From: an uncultured Acidimicrobiales bacterium
Lineage (GTDB): Bacteria > Actinomycetota > Acidimicrobiia > Acidimicrobiales > UBA10347
Direction: 5' to 3'
Assembly (NCBI GenBank): GCA_937991435.1
Contig: CALKPY010000053.1
Coordinates: 1-46,027, forward strand
Length of the DNA: 46,027 nt
Below are positions 16,181 to 24,396 of the stretch, piece after piece. Both the position numbers and the translations under genes were made by a program. Below the pieces are notes generated by a model. The model was not told the DNA's origin. It did not search any database and saw nothing but the letters and a program-made list of their open reading frames with translations. Positions within the stretch are counted from its first letter, which is position 1; each line of letters starts with the position of its first letter.

Positions 16181-16902
16181 GCGGATCCGCTCCACCGGGT
16201 ACCGGCTACTTCGTCGCTCCCCCATCGTCGACTACCGCAAACTCGGGTCCCTCAAACTCGGGTCCCTCAAGCTCGGGTCCCTCAAACTCAGGTCACGGAG
16301 TTCTGTTGCTGCATTCGGCGTGGGGGTTGACGACACAAGCCAAGGAACGAGCGAACGAACTCGCCGATGTTGGCTACAGCGTTCTTGTGCCGGATCTTAA
16401 CGACGGTATCGTCGCCTCGACCGCAAACGAGGCAACTGAATATCTTCTTGCGGCGGACATGAACGTGACGGCATCACTGGTGTTGTCGTCGATGCGTCTG
16501 CTGCGACAAGCGACACCTGTTCCGAACGATCCAATCGCCGTTGTGGGATTCGGGTCAGGTACATCGTGGGGCTTGTGGCTGTCGGTGCGACAGCCTGACG
16601 CATGCCAAGCCGTTGTCGGCTACTCGGGAACACAGACGATTGCTTTCGACGGTTCTCGCAGCAACTACCTGATTCATCTCGGAACGAACGATGACGTGGT
16701 TACGTCCGATGATGCGGCGCATCTTGGCTTGAGCCTTCAACTCGCCAATCGACCGATGCGTTTTGAGTGGCATCACGGCTGCGAACACGCTTTTGATGAG
16801 CGAGCTTCGGCTTCGTGGTCAGCAGCAGCTGATGCCGTTGCGTGGCGTCAGACGCTCGAATTCCTTGCCGAAAATCACCTACCAGGCTCAACCTCCAATT
16901 GA
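16177..16902 (+). CDS. Dienelactone hydrolase-like alpha/beta protein lacking the nucleophile
   Basis: A 241-residue protein with a Pro/Ser/Gly/Asn-rich N-terminus (21-39) built from a pentapeptide repeat, then an alpha/beta-hydrolase fold of the DLH family: GVLLLHSAWGL at 41-51, GYSVLVPDLNDG at 66-77, and the acid/base pair in HLGTNDDVV (D172/D173) and GCEHAFDE (H204). The nucleophile elbow, normally G-x-C-x-G or G-F-S-M-G, here reads GFGSG at 124-128, with Gly126 in the nucleophile position. It may be a pseudoenzyme, or Ser127 could act in a shifted geometry. Start GTG 16177 overlaps the short upstream ORF. It overlaps the convergent lipoprotein gene by 15 nt at the 3' end. Confidence 0.78.
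   Translation: MSGSAPPGTGYFVAPPSSTTANSGPSNSGPSSSGPSNSGHGVLLLHSAWGLTTQAKERANELADVGYSVLVPDLNDGIVASTANEATEYLLAADMNVTASLVLSSMRLLRQATPVPNDPIAVVGFGSGTSWGLWLSVRQPDACQAVVGYSGTQTIAFDGSRSNYLIHLGTNDDVVTSDDAAHLGLSLQLANRPMRFEWHHGCEHAFDERASASWSAAADAVAWRQTLEFLAENHLPGSTSN
16240..16295 (+). repeat. 15-bp in-frame tandem repeat in the hydrolase-like gene
   Basis: The unit AACTCGGGTCCCTCA is repeated three full times and about two thirds of a fourth, with single-base changes in the later copies. It encodes the pentapeptide NSGPS (one copy SSGPS), a flexible linker before the hydrolase fold. The copy number can change without a frameshift. Confidence 0.9.
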
Positions 16903-18147
16903 CTCAAGCGTTGCCCGGTTGTCTTCGACGAACTGTGCCTCGTAGCGAGCAGTGATCTCCTCGAGTTCAGTCCCAGTGTCGCCAGCGCAGACCAGCGATG
17001 CGACGGCGGTCGCGATTTCGCGATCCTGAAGTGTGTCGAGCTGCGTCTCCTGCTCATCGGTCAGCTCAAGATCCGCAAACGGGTTCGATTGCCCGCGTTG
17101 TTGGCCCGCACCGGGCCCGCGGCCGAAGAATGAAAACAGAAGCGGAAAGAACTCGGACTGAATAGATTCGCGAGCGGCGTCTTCGTCGTCATAGTCGAAT
17201 CCCTCGTCGCGCATGCACGCGGCCCACTCGGTACGCATTTCAGTAACCCGAGGATCGGCGGCAATCCGTTCGTCGAGTTCTTCAAATTCGTCGCTGAGGT
17301 CCGCCAGCACACTCAAATCGCCGCGCACGGCGACTTGGGCTTCGAGCTGACAACCGCCCTGCGGTCCTCGACGCCCCGCTCCTCGAGGAAGCACCTCGCC
17401 GGTTTCAGGGTCGATGAGCTGGCCTTGGGCATTGCGCTCCGGCGGCGCGCCCCGCAGCGCAAACTCCCAAGCGTCTGCTTCGCCTTCGCTGAGTGTCTCG
17501 ACATGTTCGTCATTGGGATCAGCGTCTTCGGAGAAATCGACGTCTCCTTCGAGCACTGCATCGAAACGTGTGCTGATTCCGAAACCCTGCTGCGCAGCAA
17601 ATTCGGTTGGCGTTAGCCCCTGATTGAGCTGGGCGGCAAAGAATCGGATGCCGTCTGAATCGTCGGTCGGGATGTATTCAAATCCTTGCGTTTGCATACA
17701 AGCCTGGATCTCGGTTTGGATCAGGCGTTGCTCCTCGATGACGGACTCCTCGTCGAATCCAGCGCCGAAGCCACCTCCGCGTTGGCCGCGAACAAACCCA
17801 GCGGCCACGCCCAGATAGTCGGCGAGACTCTTGTCTTGTGGATCTTCGGCGCGGCCGTCAGCATCGTCGCCATCGGTGTCCAGATTCTCTGGGTCAGAAT
17901 CGGCGGGTTCATCTGCGCCGGTTGGGGTATCTGCGGTGGTACCTGGTTCCGCATCGCCGGCGCCGCCTTCGTCACCGACACCTACTTCGGTGCCGTCGTC
18001 AACATCGGCTCTATCTGCGGCTGCATCAGTCGCAGAGCCGCCACATGACGTGATCGCCATGGTGAATACGCACGCGACCAGCAGGCTTGCGGCTACGGGC
18101 AAGCGCACACCCCGAGTGCTTCGGTTCATAACTCGTGCAGAGAACAT
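16888..18147 (-). CDS. Lipoprotein with two CMxxxGF motifs, unknown function
   Basis: A 419-residue predicted lipoprotein: basic N-terminus, hydrophobic helix LPVAASLLVACVFTMA, and lipobox ITSC with the lipidated Cys at residue 35. A long acidic Asp/Glu/Gly/Thr linker (about 40-105) follows. The folded part carries two similar motifs, ACMQTQGFEY near residue 149 and ACMRDEGFDY near 310, each preceded by an amphipathic helix, plus a further Cys in SLVCAGD. Paired CMxxxGF motifs occur in other actinobacterial surface lipoproteins of unknown role, to my knowledge. ATG 18147 is chosen; GTG 18180 and ATG 18129 also give an intact signal. The 3' end overlaps the convergent hydrolase-like gene by 15 nt. 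Confidence 0.78.
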   Translation of the reverse strand: MFSARVMNRSTRGVRLPVAASLLVACVFTMAITSCGGSATDAAADRADVDDGTEVGVGDEGGAGDAEPGTTADTPTGADEPADSDPENLDTDGDDADGRAEDPQDKSLADYLGVAAGFVRGQRGGGFGAGFDEESVIEEQRLIQTEIQACMQTQGFEYIPTDDSDGIRFFAAQLNQGLTPTEFAAQQGFGISTRFDAVLEGDVDFSEDADPNDEHVETLSEGEADAWEFALRGAPPERNAQGQLIDPETGEVLPRGAGRRGPQGGCQLEAQVAVRGDLSVLADLSDEFEELDERIAADPRVTEMRTEWAACMRDEGFDYDDEDAARESIQSEFFPLLFSFFGRGPGAGQQRGQSNPFADLELTDEQETQLDTLQDREIATAVASLVCAGDTGTELEEITARYEAQFVEDNRATLESIGG

Positions 18148-18218
18148 GGCTTGATCTTGCCCTAACAAGTTAAGAGTCACGTAAGCGTTACCTAACGGGT
18201 AGGCCAGGCTGGCGTTGG

Positions 18219-19586
18219 TCAGGTTGGGAACGTAGCAGCGAGTTCTTCTTCACTCGGTTCACGGTCGGTTTGAGCCTCGATGGGCAACAGTTTCGTGATG
18301 CGTTTCATCATCTTTTCTGTCGCCGGAACCGGCTTTGACCTGCTGGAGATCGTATAGGGCTCCCCTACCCGCAATGTCACGGTTGGCCGATCAGTCAGCG
18401 CTGGCACACGAGGCAACTTCGAGTTTCTCGGCCAGACGTGTTCGGTTCCCCAGAGCCCAACTGGCACGATCGGAGCGCCCGTCGCCTGCGCCAAACGGAC
18501 TGCGCCGGTGTGGGCCGTGAGTTTGGCCTTGAAGAAGTCTTCGCCACGCGGGATAGTCCCTTGTGGGAGCACAACGACGACCTCGCCCGCGTTAATCGCA
18601 TCGGTCGCTGCCACGAGCGAATCGCCGGTGCCTGCGCCGCGATCAACCCGTATGGCACCCAGCGACGCCGCCAGGTCGCCCACTAAGGGGGCGTCGAGCA
18701 CTTCCTTTTTCGCCAAAAAGCGCATTGGCCGCCGCTGATCTGCAGCCAAGTAGCCAAGTACGAGCGGGTCGAAGTAGCTCCGGTGGTTGGCCGCCACGAT
18801 GACTGGTCCGTCAGCCGGAAGCAGTTCCGCGTCGGTGAGTTCGATTCGCGCAAACAAGCTCAGGCGTGGGTCAAAGAACGGAAACAGCAATTCCTGGCCT
18901 TCGAGGCCCGCAACGGTGGGGACACCGTCTGGTTTGGCGAATTCACGAATCTTCCAACGTCTCGCAGTGGCTAAGGCCCTCAGCCGCAGATCGGGGTTTA
19001 CCGCCACGGGATTGCCTACCAGTTCGAGTAGCGGCACGTCGTACCAGCTGTCGCTGTACGCAAAGCTCTCAGTCAAGTCGATGGCGTTGACCCCGGCCCA
19101 TGACGCCACCGCGGCCGCCTTTTTTTCGGCCCACAGGTACTCGCCGTCAATCGATCCGTCATACACCCCGTGTATCGATCGGTATCGGGTGCAAATGAGC
19201 TCGTCGATTCCGAGCGCAGCTGCGAGCGGCGCCACGAGGTCGCGCGGTGAAGTGGTGGCCAATACAAGCACCGTTCCTTCGCGACGGTGGCGTTCAAGCT
19301 CGGCCTTGGCGTGCGGCAGTATCCGTCGCACCAAGACTTCGGCGGCAAGGAGCGCCGCGGCGTCAACATCGGCGACTCGGTGACCTGCAAACAGTTTGGC
19401 CCCTTGCTTCGCGAGCCGCATCGAGACTGGATCTTCGCCGAACGTTTCGTACAACTTGAAGTACAGGCCTTGCCCCGGGACAGACGGCGATTGCACGCCG
19501 ACCGATTCGAGGGCGACGCCGAACTCCTGAGCGCTCGATGTCGCAATCAGTGTTCGGTCGAGGTCAAAAATCGCCGCTCGGGTCAT
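18219..19586 (-). CDS. HAD-IB phosphatase / 1-acylglycerol-3-phosphate acyltransferase fusion
   Basis: A 455-residue fusion like the mycobacterial HAD-PlsC proteins (Rv2483c type). The N-terminal HAD-IB domain has AAIFDLDRTL (motif I, residues 4-13, with an intact DxD), VLATTSPRD (motif II) and AYSDSWYDVPLLE (motif IV). The C-terminal PlsC domain starts near residue 240: ANHRSYFD (HX4D), AIRVDRG, LPQGTIPRGEDFF in place of FPEGT, and PIVPVGLWGTEHVWP. The Gln in PQGT is, as I recall, normal for this fusion group. Such proteins may both dephosphorylate and acylate glycerolipid intermediates at the membrane. It complements the reductase-HAD fusion at 1452. No ribosome site is seen; TAGCGT 6 nt before the ATG suggests a leaderless transcript. 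Confidence 0.88.
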   Translation of the reverse strand: MTRAAIFDLDRTLIATSSAQEFGVALESVGVQSPSVPGQGLYFKLYETFGEDPVSMRLAKQGAKLFAGHRVADVDAAALLAAEVLVRRILPHAKAELERHRREGTVLVLATTSPRDLVAPLAAALGIDELICTRYRSIHGVYDGSIDGEYLWAEKKAAAVASWAGVNAIDLTESFAYSDSWYDVPLLELVGNPVAVNPDLRLRALATARRWKIREFAKPDGVPTVAGLEGQELLFPFFDPRLSLFARIELTDAELLPADGPVIVAANHRSYFDPLVLGYLAADQRRPMRFLAKKEVLDAPLVGDLAASLGAIRVDRGAGTGDSLVAATDAINAGEVVVVLPQGTIPRGEDFFKAKLTAHTGAVRLAQATGAPIVPVGLWGTEHVWPRNSKLPRVPALTDRPTVTLRVGEPYTISSRSKPVPATEKMMKRITKLLPIEAQTDREPSEEELAATFPT

Positions 19587-19592
19587 CTGGCT

Positions 19593-19598
19593 ACGCTA
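19593..19598 (-). promoter_or_regulatory. Candidate leaderless -10 for the HAD-PlsC gene
   Basis: On the minus strand TAGCGT is followed by 6 nt and then ATG, while no Shine-Dalgarno sequence is present. Confidence 0.5.
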
Positions 19599-19661
19599 GC
19601 TGGTCACCACCGCACCGGCGATCGGTCGCCCTGGCGCTGCACACCTGTGCCCAAAACCCAG

Positions 19662-19689
19662 AAGAAGCTGGCCGGAAGGCCAACTTCTT
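19662..19689. other. Stem-loop with GGAA (GNRA) tetraloop
   Basis: AAGAAG-C-TGGCC-GGAA-GGCCA-A-CTTCTT folds into an 11-bp stem with one C/A mismatch and a GNRA tetraloop. It lies 75 bp upstream of the HAD-PlsC start and has no gene to terminate on either strand, so it may be part of an untranslated or small RNA. Confidence 0.4.
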
Positions 19690-19818
19690 TGGCGACCTGC
19701 TCGCAGGGGGGATGCGAGTTTGGTCTTCGATTCTGCATAGGGGGGATCTACAGAACCGGTATGCAGCTACTTTGCGCCGTCACGCGCCAAAGGTCCAACG
19801 GTTGAGACCGATACTCGA

Positions 19819-19835
19819 TATCTGATTTTCCGATA
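19819..19835. promoter_or_regulatory. LysR-type T-N11-A box upstream of the lysR gene
   Basis: TATC-N9-GATA is a perfect inverted repeat containing the T-N11-A core used by LysR proteins. It ends 75 bp before the lysR start codon, a usual position for an autoregulatory site. Confidence 0.5.
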
Positions 19836-19910
19836 GATTGACGCCATCGCATTCGAAAACGGTGAAGAGTCACCCCAGGTGCGGTAACGCTTCGTGGCGA
19901 AGGGCTCGAA

Positions 19911-20825
19911 ATGGACATACGACAGCTGCAAGCATTTATTGCGGTCATCGACCATGGGTCGTTCTCTGCTGCTGCAAATGCGTTGTACACCGTTCAGTCC
20001 AATGTGTCGGCGCACGTCGCCAGAATCGAAACGGAGCTCGACGTTTCGCTGCTCGACCGCCGCAGTCGTGAACTCACGTCGTCTGGGCGCGCTGTCGAAC
20101 GTCGAGCCCGAGCGGTTCTCGCCGAACTCGCTGCCATACGCGATGACCTAGCAGCACTCAAGGATCAGATCATTGGTGAAGTCACCTGCGGCACCACGCC
20201 CTCGCTCGGTCGCTGGATTCTTCCGCCGACGCTGGCCGTATCGGCGGCGGCACTCCCTGACGTAAACGTCACCATTGTCGAAGCGCAATCTGATGTGCTC
20301 AATCAACGGCTCGAAACCGGCGACGTCGACATTGCCATCACGACCGGCATCGCCGCTTCGCTTCGGGGCGCCGCCTTGCGCCGGATACCGCTGTTCGACG
20401 AAACCATCGTCGCCGTGATGACCCCAGGCCATCATCTCGCCCGTCAGCCCCACGTTTCGCTGCCGGAATTATCTGAACACAAACTGCTGGTACCGCTACC
20501 CGATAATCCCCTGCACCGCCACTTGGCGCAAGGTTTCCAGGCTGCCGATGCTCCCCTCAACGACGCGATGGAGGTCGGAAGCAGCAATCTCATTGTCGCT
20601 ATGGCCGCTGCCGGACTTGGAGTCGCCCTGGTGCCTGCGACTGCCATCACCGACAATACGGGCACCGTGCAACGCGACATCACCGGACTACTTCCCCGGC
20701 GAGTTGAACTCGTCGCTCGAGCCACACCACGCACCACAACAGCGGTTCAGGCGTTCGCGACTGTGGTCGAAGACGCGGCACGGGGCGCAGCAGCGACCAT
20801 GCCCGGTTGCAGATCGATCGACTAG
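19911..20825 (+). CDS. LysR family transcriptional regulator
   Basis: A 304-residue LysR-type regulator. The N-terminal HTH is textbook: MDIRQLQAFIAVIDHGSFSAAA, then VQSNVSAHVARIETELDVSLLDRRSRELTSSGRAV (residues 1-62). The effector domain starts near residue 88 (GEVTCGTTPSLGRWILPP) with periplasmic-binding-like halves, for example GDVDIAITTG and GSSNLIVAMAAAGLGVALVP. An AAGGG ribosome site is 8-12 nt upstream. It lies 42 bp upstream of the carboxyltransferase gene in the same direction, and an inverted T-N11-A box lies upstream. It may control itself and the carboxyltransferase; the ligand is unknown. Confidence 0.92.
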   Translation: MDIRQLQAFIAVIDHGSFSAAANALYTVQSNVSAHVARIETELDVSLLDRRSRELTSSGRAVERRARAVLAELAAIRDDLAALKDQIIGEVTCGTTPSLGRWILPPTLAVSAAALPDVNVTIVEAQSDVLNQRLETGDVDIAITTGIAASLRGAALRRIPLFDETIVAVMTPGHHLARQPHVSLPELSEHKLLVPLPDNPLHRHLAQGFQAADAPLNDAMEVGSSNLIVAMAAAGLGVALVPATAITDNTGTVQRDITGLLPRRVELVARATPRTTTAVQAFATVVEDAARGAAATMPGCRSID

Positions 20826-20852
20826 CTCCAACCGCTGGTTCTGATTTCGTCC

Positions 20853-20858
20853 TAGGCT
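20853..20858 (+). promoter_or_regulatory. Candidate -10 for the carboxyltransferase gene
   Basis: TAGGCT is 9 nt before the ATG at 20868, which would give a leader of about 2-3 nt. No -35 or ribosome site is clear. Confidence 0.3.
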
Positions 20859-20867
20859 GAGCACCAC

Positions 20868-22253
20868 ATGGAACCGGGGCTTCGCACGGAATCTGACGCC
20901 GACTACGGCGCTGACCTTGAGACCGTCAACCTACGCACAGGCGTGCAAGGCGCGGTTCGGTCAGCAACCACGACGATCGGTGCCAGCCGTGTCGTCACAT
21001 TCACCATCGAGGGCGATCTACGAGCTCTAACTCAGGGCGACGCGTTCACGATCAGCGCTGCCTGCGAGCTCGCTCGTTCCAAGGGACACCCAGTTGTTGG
21101 GTTCGTCCAGTCAACAGGGGCTGACGTTCGCGAAGGAATCATGGCTGCGCACGGCTGGGGCACCGCAGCCCGAGCGCTGATCCAGTGCTCGGGCATCGTG
21201 CCCACCATGCTCGTCGTCACAGGACCAGCAGTATCAGGGCCGGCACTCATGCTTGGCATTGCGGACCTTGTTGTGATGGTTGACTCAGCCTATGCATTTG
21301 TGAGCGGCCCGGCCATGGTCGAACAGTTCACCGGCATACCCGTTGATCATGCCGAGCTGGGCGGTGCCGCTATACACGCCTCGCGCAGCGGAGTGGCGAC
21401 TGCGGTGAGCCCTGACCTCGACCACGCGCTCGGACTCGTCGAAGAGTATCTGTCGTATCTGCCAGCTTCGAATCAGAGCCCAGCACCGTTTCGACCAACT
21501 TCAGATCCAGCAGACCGGAGCTGCCCTGAATTACGCGACATCGTGCCGACGAGCGCTACCGGCAGCTACGACGTTCGCGATGTAGCGATGGCGCTTGTCG
21601 ACGACGGCGTGATCACCGAGTTGCGCTCCGGGTGGGCCGCAAACCTGGTCACAGCGTTTGCCAACGTTGGTGGCATACCGATCGGGATCGTCGCCAACCA
21701 GCCTCAGATACTTGCTGGAACCCTCGACATCGCGGCCAGCCAGAAGGGGGCTCGATTCGTTGCTCTGTGCGATGCGTTCAATCTGCCGCTACTCACGTTG
21801 GTAGACACGCCGGGGTTTCAACCGGGCAAAGATCTCGAGTGGCGCGGCATGATTCGCCACGGTGCACAACTCGCCTTTGCCTACGCTCGGGCGACTGTTC
21901 CGCGGGTGTCGCTGACGGTGCGAAAGAGCTACGGCGGCGCATACATCGTGATGGACTCAAAGCCGATGGGCAACGACATTGCACTGGCCTGGCCAACGGC
22001 TGAGATCGCCGTCATGGGGGCCAAGGGAGCTGTTGAGATCCTTCATCGCCGAGAAACGCCCGAAGCCCGACAAACGTTGCAAGCCGACTACGAGGACCGG
22101 CTTTTGAATCCGTACCTTGCCGCCGAACGGGGCGCCGTAGATGCCGTCATCGACCCCGCCGAGAGTCGAGCGAAGGTTGCGTCGGCTCTGCAACTTCTGG
22201 CGACCAAGCGCGAGCATCTTCCACGACGGCGTCACGACAACGGTCCGCTTTGA
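20868..22253 (+). CDS. Acyl-CoA carboxyltransferase (PccB/AccD-like), short and divergent
   Basis: A 461-residue protein with both halves of the carboxyltransferase crotonase-like fold, which moves a carboxyl group from biotin to an acyl-CoA. N-terminal half: ELARSKGHPVVGFVQSTGADVREG, then VTGPAVSGPALMLGIADLVVM, the acyl-CoA oxyanion region. C-terminal half: PIGIVANQP, FVALCDAFNLPLLTLVDTPGF, VRKSYGGAYIVMDSKPMG, WPTAEIAVMGAKGAVEI. Typical family members are 510-550 residues and open with an N-terminal helical segment containing GKLTARER; that segment is missing here and the first half is divergent. No biotin carboxylase or carrier gene is in the window. Propionyl- or other acyl-CoA specificity cannot be assigned. 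Confidence 0.85.
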   Translation: MEPGLRTESDADYGADLETVNLRTGVQGAVRSATTTIGASRVVTFTIEGDLRALTQGDAFTISAACELARSKGHPVVGFVQSTGADVREGIMAAHGWGTAARALIQCSGIVPTMLVVTGPAVSGPALMLGIADLVVMVDSAYAFVSGPAMVEQFTGIPVDHAELGGAAIHASRSGVATAVSPDLDHALGLVEEYLSYLPASNQSPAPFRPTSDPADRSCPELRDIVPTSATGSYDVRDVAMALVDDGVITELRSGWAANLVTAFANVGGIPIGIVANQPQILAGTLDIAASQKGARFVALCDAFNLPLLTLVDTPGFQPGKDLEWRGMIRHGAQLAFAYARATVPRVSLTVRKSYGGAYIVMDSKPMGNDIALAWPTAEIAVMGAKGAVEILHRRETPEARQTLQADYEDRLLNPYLAAERGAVDAVIDPAESRAKVASALQLLATKREHLPRRRHDNGPL

Positions 22254-22440
22254 GATCCGAAGCACAGCCGCATCCAGCGCACCCGCCCCTTTCGCCGTCA
22301 CGAGATCGTCGACTCTGAGCTTCGTGCACTCGGCCATGTTCGGGTAGCCTGCGACGCGGGCTAGCCGACAGTGACACAGCGACGACGCTGTTTCCTCGCG
22401 ACGCCCGATCAGACGGCCCAACACCAAACCAGAGGACCTT

Positions 22441-23709
22441 GTGAGCGAATCGATCACGATCACTGACAACCGCACCGGCGAATCTTTTGAGATTCCCATC
22501 GTCGACGGCGGCGTTGACTCAACCGAGTGGAAGAAACAGCTTCCTGGTTTGTGGTTCCTCGATCCCGGATTCACGACCACTGCTTCGTGTACCAGCTCTA
22601 TAACCGACATCAAGGGTGACGAAGGCATCTTGCGGTACCGCGGCTACCCAATCGAACAGCTCGCCAAAGACTCGACCTACCTCGAAGTGTCGTATCTGCT
22701 ACTCCATGGCGAATTGCCTGACACCACCCAGTACGACCAATGGGTACATGACGTCACGCACCACACGTACGCACATGAGAACTTCCGCCGCCGGTTCATG
22801 GATGGCTTCCACTTCAACGCTCACCCGATGGGCATGTTGAATTCAAGTCTCGCGGCGATGTCGACCTACTACCCCGAAGCCAAAGAGATCGAAGATCCCG
22901 CAAATCGCATGCTGCAGATGACGCGCTTGATCGCCAAGCTGCCGACCCTTGCCGCTGGGGCATACCGATTCTCTATTGGTATGCCATACGTGTACCCCGA
23001 CAACAACCTCGATTTCGCCACCAACTTCATGTCGATGATGTTCAAGGTTGCCGAAGACACCTACGAGTGCGATCCGGCCATCACCAAAGCACTCGACGTG
23101 CTCTTCATCTTGCACGCCGACCACGAACAGAACTGTTCAACCACCACTGCTCGCACCATCGGCAGCGCACACGCAGACCCGTACTCAGCGGTTTCCGGCG
23201 CAGCAGCGGCTCTGTACGGCCCCCGCCACGGCGGCGCCAACGAGGCCGTTCTCAACATGCTCGACGAGATAGGCACCTATGACCAGGTCGATGACTTCAT
23301 CGAGGGCGTCAAGCGGGGCGAACGTCGCCTGATGGGCTTTGGCCACCGGGTGTACAAGAACTTCGACCCGCGAGCCACGATCATCAAGGAAGCCGCCGAT
23401 GCGGTATTTAAGGTGACCGGCGCGAACCCACGCCTCGACATAGCTCTCAAGCTCGAAGAGGCCGCCCTCAACGACGAGTACTTCAAGTCACGCAAGCTCT
23501 ACCCCAACGTTGACTTCTACAGCGGCCTGATCTACCAGGCTCTCGGCTTCCCGCCAGAGATGTTCACTGTGCTGTTCGCTATTCCACGCGTCACCGGATG
23601 GTTGGCCCACTGGAACGAAATGCTCGAACAGGACTCACGCATTGCACGCCCTCGCCAGTTGTATGTGGGCGCCGACGTTCGCGATTATGTTCCGATGGGC
23701 AATCGCTAA
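22441..23709 (+). CDS. gltA: Citrate synthase
   Basis: A 422-residue type II-like citrate synthase that condenses acetyl-CoA and oxaloacetate, the entry step of the TCA cycle. Catalytic residues appear in their motifs: H263 in PRHGGANEAVL, H302 in GHRVYKNFDPRA, D358 in LYPNVDFYSGL. Other blocks are ILRYRGYPIEQLA, FNAHPMGML and LHADHEQNCST. The GTG start at 22441 has AGAGGA 6-11 nt upstream. A TAGCCT -10-like element at 22345 would give a leader of roughly 85 nt. With aconitase 11 kb away it covers two TCA steps. It is convergent to bldD across a hairpin. Confidence 0.96.
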   Translation: MSESITITDNRTGESFEIPIVDGGVDSTEWKKQLPGLWFLDPGFTTTASCTSSITDIKGDEGILRYRGYPIEQLAKDSTYLEVSYLLLHGELPDTTQYDQWVHDVTHHTYAHENFRRRFMDGFHFNAHPMGMLNSSLAAMSTYYPEAKEIEDPANRMLQMTRLIAKLPTLAAGAYRFSIGMPYVYPDNNLDFATNFMSMMFKVAEDTYECDPAITKALDVLFILHADHEQNCSTTTARTIGSAHADPYSAVSGAAAALYGPRHGGANEAVLNMLDEIGTYDQVDDFIEGVKRGERRLMGFGHRVYKNFDPRATIIKEAADAVFKVTGANPRLDIALKLEEAALNDEYFKSRKLYPNVDFYSGLIYQALGFPPEMFTVLFAIPRVTGWLAHWNEMLEQDSRIARPRQLYVGADVRDYVPMGNR

Positions 23710-23722
23710 CCGCAAGGATCCG

Positions 23723-23747
23723 TGCGTGCTCCGGCCGGGCGCACGCA
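23723..23747. terminator. GC-rich hairpin between convergent gltA and bldD
   Basis: TGCGTGC and GCACGCA form a perfect 7-bp stem around an 11-nt loop that contains CCGGCCGG. There is no T-run on either side, so this would be a weak or non-canonical bidirectional terminator. Confidence 0.4.
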
Positions 23748-23783
23748 TCGTTGTCCGTGACCCACGATGTTCACTGTTAGGGA

Positions 23784-24305
23784 TCAAACGCGGTAGGCAA
23801 GCCCGAGATCTTCGAGCTGAGTGACCGCCGCGTCGCTGGCCACGCCCAGCATGCAGGCAAGAGCTCGCAGGTCATCGGCGCGCACAGTCAGCACCTTGCC
23901 GTTGAAGTCTTGACGCTGCACCTGGATGCCACGCAGATAGCGGTTGACCAAGTCAGCCTCGGAGCCTTCAAGCTCGCGCAACCGTTCCAGGTTTATCGTC
24001 ATTGTTCCCAACGGAGCGAGACGACCGAGGCCACGATCGTCAGTCTCGTTGCCAGCGGCTGGCGTCGGCAGAAGTTGGGCGACAGGCACGGCATAGAGCT
24101 CAGCGAGGCGCTTGAGCCTCGGCACCGACATCGAGCGTTCGCCACGCTCGTAGGCACCTAACACCGATGCCTTGAATTCCTTGCTCGATGCAGCCTCAAC
24201 ATCGAGCAGCGACATGCGCTTTTGACGACGTATACCACGCAGTCGCTCACCCACCTGAACGATGTACGGATCTGTATTTTCAACCAACTCTGCGTCTTGA
24301 GACAT
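23784..24305 (-). CDS. bldD: BldD-like regulator with intact c-di-GMP binding motif
   Basis: A 173-residue homologue of streptomycete BldD, a developmental repressor that dimerises through a c-di-GMP tetramer. The N-terminal XRE helix-turn-helix (residues 18-80) reads VGERLRGIRRQKRMSLLDVE, then GAYERGERSMSVPRLKRLAELYAVPVAQLLP. The C-terminal domain shows the c-di-GMP signature RxD-x8-RxxD exactly: R131-Q-D133, eight residues, R142-A-D-D145, inside FNGKVLTVRADDLRALA, which closely matches BldD. It is the last minus-strand gene after rsmE, 91 bp downstream of rsmE. TAATAT lies 6 nt before the ATG, so it probably has its own leaderless transcript. Confidence 0.9.
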   Translation of the reverse strand: MSQDAELVENTDPYIVQVGERLRGIRRQKRMSLLDVEAASSKEFKASVLGAYERGERSMSVPRLKRLAELYAVPVAQLLPTPAAGNETDDRGLGRLAPLGTMTINLERLRELEGSEADLVNRYLRGIQVQRQDFNGKVLTVRADDLRALACMLGVASDAAVTQLEDLGLAYRV

Positions 24306-24311
24306 GAATGC

Positions 24312-24317
24312 ATATTA
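24312..24317 (-). promoter_or_regulatory. Leaderless -10 of bldD
   Basis: TAATAT on the minus strand is 6 nt upstream of the ATG, so the transcript should begin at the A of the start codon. No Shine-Dalgarno sequence is present; the -35 region (TTTCGT at 17-bp spacing) is weak. Confidence 0.55.
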
Positions 24318-24396
24318 ACGACCAAGAGTGACTGACGAAACCACCTTGGGTGATATTGCCGTGAATTGCATACGCTGACACGAGTCGAAGTTCACC

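Larger units (their letters stand above)
19587..19910. other. 324-bp divergent intergenic region
   Basis: No gene is supported here. It holds the HAD-PlsC promoter at the left end, a stem-loop at 19661-19690, two AGGGGGGAT copies starting at 19705 and 19739 (34 bp apart), and a LysR-type box at 19819-19835. All short frames across it lack a start with a ribosome site. Confidence 0.6.
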
